A stretch of 9,050 bases of DNA from an uncultured Eubacteriales bacterium (GTDB taxonomy: Bacteria > Bacillota > Clostridia > Monoglobales > Monoglobaceae): the NCBI GenBank assembly GCA_900550775.1, contig URTH01000061.1, positions 1 through 9,050 of the forward strand, written 5' to 3'. The notes under the pieces were generated by a model. The model did no database searches. It was given only the letters and a program-made list of their open reading frames with translations, and was not told where the DNA came from. The first letter of the stretch is position 1, and every line of letters begins with the position of its first letter. The position numbers were made by a program, and so were the translations under genes. Below are positions 7,504 through 9,050 of the stretch, piece by piece.

Positions 7504-7525
7504 CGGCAGTATTTTCATACCGCCG
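7504..7525 (-). promoter_or_regulatory. GAAA-tetraloop hairpin near the 5' end of the RNase J leader
   Basis: On the minus strand CGGCGGTAT pairs with ATACTGCCG (nine pairs, one of them G-U) around the stable tetraloop GAAA. It begins about 20 nt after the predicted transcription start. No U-tract follows, so it is not a terminator. A 5'-proximal hairpin of this kind can shield an mRNA from 5'-exonuclease, which is the activity of the encoded enzyme (inference). Confidence 0.6.
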
Positions 7526-7550
7526 GGTTCCGAACAAATCATTCCTTGTC

Positions 7551-7579
7551 ATTATACACGACTTCATACAATTTGGCAA
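7551..7579 (-). promoter_or_regulatory. Predicted promoter of RNase J
   Basis: Read on the minus strand: -35 TTGCCA (7574-7579, five of six consensus bases), a 17-bp spacer, and a perfect -10 TATAAT (7551-7556). It is the best sigma-A-like promoter I found upstream of RNase J. A closer promoter that I missed would shorten the leader. Confidence 0.7.
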
Positions 7580-7648
7580 GCCTTTTTCTCATTTTATACA
7601 AATTCTTTTGTTTTCTTCATCAACTGACAAAAAATTTTCCCGTCCCTC

Positions 7649-7677
7649 TTTTCTTTTATGTAAAAATATTGTATACT
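7649..7677 (+). promoter_or_regulatory. Possible promoter of ung
   Basis: -10 TATACT (7672-7677) lies 17 bp after a weak -35 TTTTCT (7649-7654). The start would be near 7684, about 34 nt before the ung ATG. The surrounding 7560-7680 is AT-rich and could hold other promoters, such as TTGTCA (7546-7551) with TACAAT (7567-7572) at a short 15-bp spacing. Confidence 0.45.
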
Positions 7678-7703
7678 GTTTTTCGTGAGCCTATACGCAA
7701 AAA

Positions 7704-7708
7704 AGGAG
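7704..7708 (+). promoter_or_regulatory. Ribosome binding site deciding the ung start
   Basis: AGGAG ends 9 nt before ATG 7718 but only 3 nt before the in-frame ATG 7712, and it lies inside the frame opened by GTG 7685. ATG 7718 therefore fits best and gives the family's normal N terminus. Confidence 0.75.
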
Positions 7709-7717
7709 AAAATGATT

Positions 7718-8383
7718 ATGGTACAGCTTAACAATCAATGGGATGACCTTTTAAAGGACGAATTTCAAAAGCCCTATTATCAAAAGCTGCGTGCAATCCT
7801 CGCGCGTGAATATCAAACCTACACTGTCTACCCGGACATGTATGATATTTTTAATGCGCTGCGCGCCACCGATTATAAGGACGTAAAAGCCGTCATTTTA
7901 GGTCAGGATCCCTATCACGGGCCGGGACAGGCGCACGGCCTCTGCTTTTCGGTCAAGCCCGGCGTACCGGCGCCGCCGTCACTGAAAAATATCTTTAAAG
8001 AGCTCAAGGATGAGCTTGATATCCCGATTCCGGACACCGGCTATCTGATGCCGTGGGCAAAGCAGGGCGTGCTGATGCTCAACACGGTTCTCACCGTCCG
8101 TGCCGGAGAGGCCAACAGTCACAAGGGGCTCGGCTGGGAAACTCTGACCGACCGCGTCATCGAACTGCTGAACGATCGGGAGCAGCCCATGGTATTTTTC
8201 CTCTGGGGTGCCAATGCAAAAAGGAAACGCGAGCTGCTTACCAACCCGTCCCACCTCGTCTTAAGCTGTGCACACCCCAGCCCCCTCTCCGCCAGTAGTG
8301 GATTTTTCGGCTGCGGCCACTTTAAGGCCTGCAACGATTTTTTAAAAAAGCATAACATGACGCCCATCGACTGGCGGCTGTAA
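7718..8383 (+). CDS. ung: Uracil-DNA glycosylase, family 1
   Basis: This 221-residue cytoplasmic enzyme removes uracil from DNA by cleaving the N-glycosidic bond, the first step of base-excision repair. The key family-1 motifs are intact. GQDPYHG (62-68) carries the catalytic Asp64, and Phe78 is the residue that stacks on uracil. LNTVLT (121-126) holds the Asn that recognises uracil, and HPSPLSA (186-192) is the DNA-intercalating loop with the catalytic His186. Length and N terminus (VQLNNQWDDLLKDEF) match clostridial Ung proteins. The gene appears to be a single transcription unit with its own possible promoter and a modest downstream terminator. No inhibitor or mobile element sits nearby. 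Nothing in the sequence suggests loss of activity. Confidence 0.97.
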   Translation: MVQLNNQWDDLLKDEFQKPYYQKLRAILAREYQTYTVYPDMYDIFNALRATDYKDVKAVILGQDPYHGPGQAHGLCFSVKPGVPAPPSLKNIFKELKDELDIPIPDTGYLMPWAKQGVLMLNTVLTVRAGEANSHKGLGWETLTDRVIELLNDREQPMVFFLWGANAKRKRELLTNPSHLVLSCAHPSPLSASSGFFGCGHFKACNDFLKKHNMTPIDWRL

Positions 8384-8415
8384 CACGCGGCTTGTCGTAT
8401 CTCACAAGGAATTTT

Positions 8416-8435
8416 ACGGATTTCCTCCGTTTTTT
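8416..8435 (+). terminator. Modest intrinsic terminator after ung
   Basis: ACGGA (8416-8420) pairs with TCCGT (8426-8430) around a 5-nt loop and is followed by five more T residues, 33 nt after the ung stop. The 5-bp stem is short, so termination may be partial. The strong promoter at 8471 makes separate transcription of the next gene likely anyway. Confidence 0.5.
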
Positions 8436-8470
8436 CTCTGTTTTATCAAGAACTTCTTATCCTGCCGCCC

Positions 8471-8499
8471 TTGACAAGATTCTAAGGTTAAGATACAAT
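8471..8499 (+). promoter_or_regulatory. Strong predicted promoter of aconitase
   Basis: A perfect -35 TTGACA (8471-8476), a 17-bp spacer and -10 TACAAT (8494-8499, five of six) make this the strongest promoter in the window. Transcription would start at about 8506, giving a leader of some 53 nt. A perfect palindrome starts at that point. Confidence 0.85.
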
Positions 8500-8505
8500 A
8501 CTATA

Positions 8506-8527
8506 AGAAGAAACGGCCGTTTCTTCT
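8506..8527. repeat. Perfect 22-bp palindrome at the aconitase transcription start (candidate operator)
   Basis: The half-site AGAAGAAACGG (8506-8516) is followed immediately by its exact reverse complement (8517-8527). Symmetry breaks at the next base on both sides. It begins at the predicted +1, where a bound dimer would block RNA polymerase. In RNA it could fold as a 9-bp stem with a GGCC loop, but no U-tract follows, so it is not a terminator. I do not recognise it as a known operator such as the CcpC, CodY or cre sites. Confidence 0.8.
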
Positions 8528-8558
8528 GCCACAGTACAATCAGAAAGGATGATGCAAA

Positions 8559-9050
8559 ATGGGCATGACACTGGCTCAAAAGATTTTGAAAAATCATTTG
8601 GTCTGCGGTGAAATGATTCCCGGTCAGGAAATCGGGATTCGGATCGACCAGACCTTAACACAGGACGCAACCGGAACCATGGCATACCTCGAATTTGAGG
8701 CAATGGGCGTTCCGCGGGTAAAGACCGAGCGTTCTGTTGCATATATCGATCACAATACCCTGCAAAGCGGTTTTGAAAACGCCGATGACCACCGGTTTAT
8801 CGGCAGTGTTTGTAAAAAGCACGGCATCTATTTTTCAAGACCGGGTAACGGCATCTGTCACCAGGTACACCTGGAACGTTTCGGCATTCCGGGCAAGACC
8901 CTGATCGGCTCGGACAGCCATACGCCGACCGGCGGCGGCATCGGCATGCTGGCGTTCGGTGCCGGCGGTCTGGACGTTGCAGTCGCTATGGGCGGCGGGG
9001 CATACTACATTCCGATGCCGAAGATGGTCCGCGTTAATCTGACCGGCAAG
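8559..9050 (+). CDS. acnA: Aconitate hydratase, clostridial/Aquifex type (3' truncated by window)
   Basis: The frame runs from ATG 8559 through the window end with no stop (164 residues visible, roughly a quarter of the expected protein). AAAGGA ends 9 nt upstream of the ATG. The visible part is the N-terminal aconitase domain: DQTLTQDATGTMA (30-42), DHNTLQ (64-69), GNGICHQVH (97-105) and the active-site loop GSDSHTPTGGG (117-127). Aconitase interconverts citrate and isocitrate through a 4Fe-4S cluster in the cytoplasm. The cluster cysteines and the mobile C-terminal domain lie beyond the window. The segment FEAMGVPRVKTE (46-57) and the spacing of these motifs match the short aconitase class of Clostridia better than LeuC isopropylmalate isomerase, which remains the main alternative. 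It has its own strong promoter with a palindromic candidate operator, so it is probably regulated. Confidence 0.9.
   Translation, partial: MGMTLAQKILKNHLVCGEMIPGQEIGIRIDQTLTQDATGTMAYLEFEAMGVPRVKTERSVAYIDHNTLQSGFENADDHRFIGSVCKKHGIYFSRPGNGICHQVHLERFGIPGKTLIGSDSHTPTGGGIGMLAFGAGGLDVAVAMGGGAYYIPMPKMVRVNLTGK

Larger units (their letters stand above)
7185..7544 (-). promoter_or_regulatory. Predicted long 5' leader of RNase J mRNA (no credible gene)
   Basis: Between the predicted start near 7544 and the RNase J GTG there are about 360 nt with no reading frame that has both a good ribosome site and recognisable protein content. The stretch is GC-rich and holds several self-complementary segments: a tetraloop hairpin (7504-7525), two crossing complementary pairs (7455-7500), and a 6-bp hairpin with arms AGCGGA (7248-7253) and TCCGCT (7261-7266). 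I recognise no known riboswitch or T-box motif. The small rpoY gene that precedes rnjA in Bacillus is absent. GCACAACA occurs twice (7221, 7311). Confidence 0.55.

Noticed and set aside
7219..7731. 170-codon + frame spanning the RNase J-ung gap
   Set aside because: Starts at TTG without a ribosome site, has no recognisable domain, runs across both predicted promoters and overlaps the ung start.
8506..8527. Palindrome read as an attenuator or terminator hairpin
   Set aside because: No U-tract follows and it sits at the transcription start, so termination there is not plausible; an operator or 5' stem is more likely.
8488..8742. 84-codon minus frame over the aconitase start
   Set aside because: It lies across the strong aconitase promoter and first codons and has no ribosome site or homology.
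8559..9050. LeuC-type isopropylmalate isomerase as the identity of the last gene
   Set aside because: The N-terminal motifs (DQTLTQDATGTMA, FEAMG, GNGICHQVH) fit clostridial aconitase better, although the decisive C-terminal part is outside the window.

Overview
The window looks like chromosomal DNA from a Gram-positive, moderately GC-rich anaerobe of the Clostridia, probably close to Oscillospiraceae/Ruminococcaceae. This taxonomic call is an inference. It rests on an SLH-anchored surface protein, an RNase J ending in the clostridial-type 'RRPMILPIIMEV' tail, an Ung close to clostridial homologues, a clostridial-type aconitase, strong AGGAGG ribosome binding sites and intrinsic terminators. 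I see no transposon, phage gene, CRISPR array, tRNA or rRNA.

Layout, left to right. (1) The 3' part of a surface phosphodiester glycosidase with Ig-like and three SLH domains (+, 1-2418, start outside the window). (2) A glutaminase-like DUF4964/DUF5127/DUF4965/DUF1793 protein (-, 2460-4361). (3) A divergently transcribed AraC-family regulator (+, 4457-5278). (4) RNase J with a long Ala/Lys-rich N-terminal extension (-, 5322-7184). (5) A 533-bp gene-free stretch holding a candidate RNase J promoter and an untranslated leader of about 360 nt, then the ung promoter. (6) Uracil-DNA glycosylase (+, 7718-8383). (7) The 5' part of aconitase (+, 8559 to the window end).

The gene order alternates strands. 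Both convergent pairs (1/2 and 3/4) share one hairpin that works as a terminator in both directions and touches the stop codons. The one pair that looks functionally linked is genes 2 and 3. Their promoters interlock so that the two -10 boxes form a perfect inverted repeat, which suggests the AraC protein controls the DUF4965 enzyme. The other genes are housekeeping (RNA decay, base-excision repair, citrate metabolism).

No clearly new multi-gene system is visible. The points most worth a second look are a perfect 22-bp palindrome at the predicted transcription start of aconitase, the long structured RNase J leader, the RNase J basic tail, and the AraC/DUF4965 module, whose enzyme has no signal peptide. 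All promoter and hairpin calls were made by eye, without a folding or search program.
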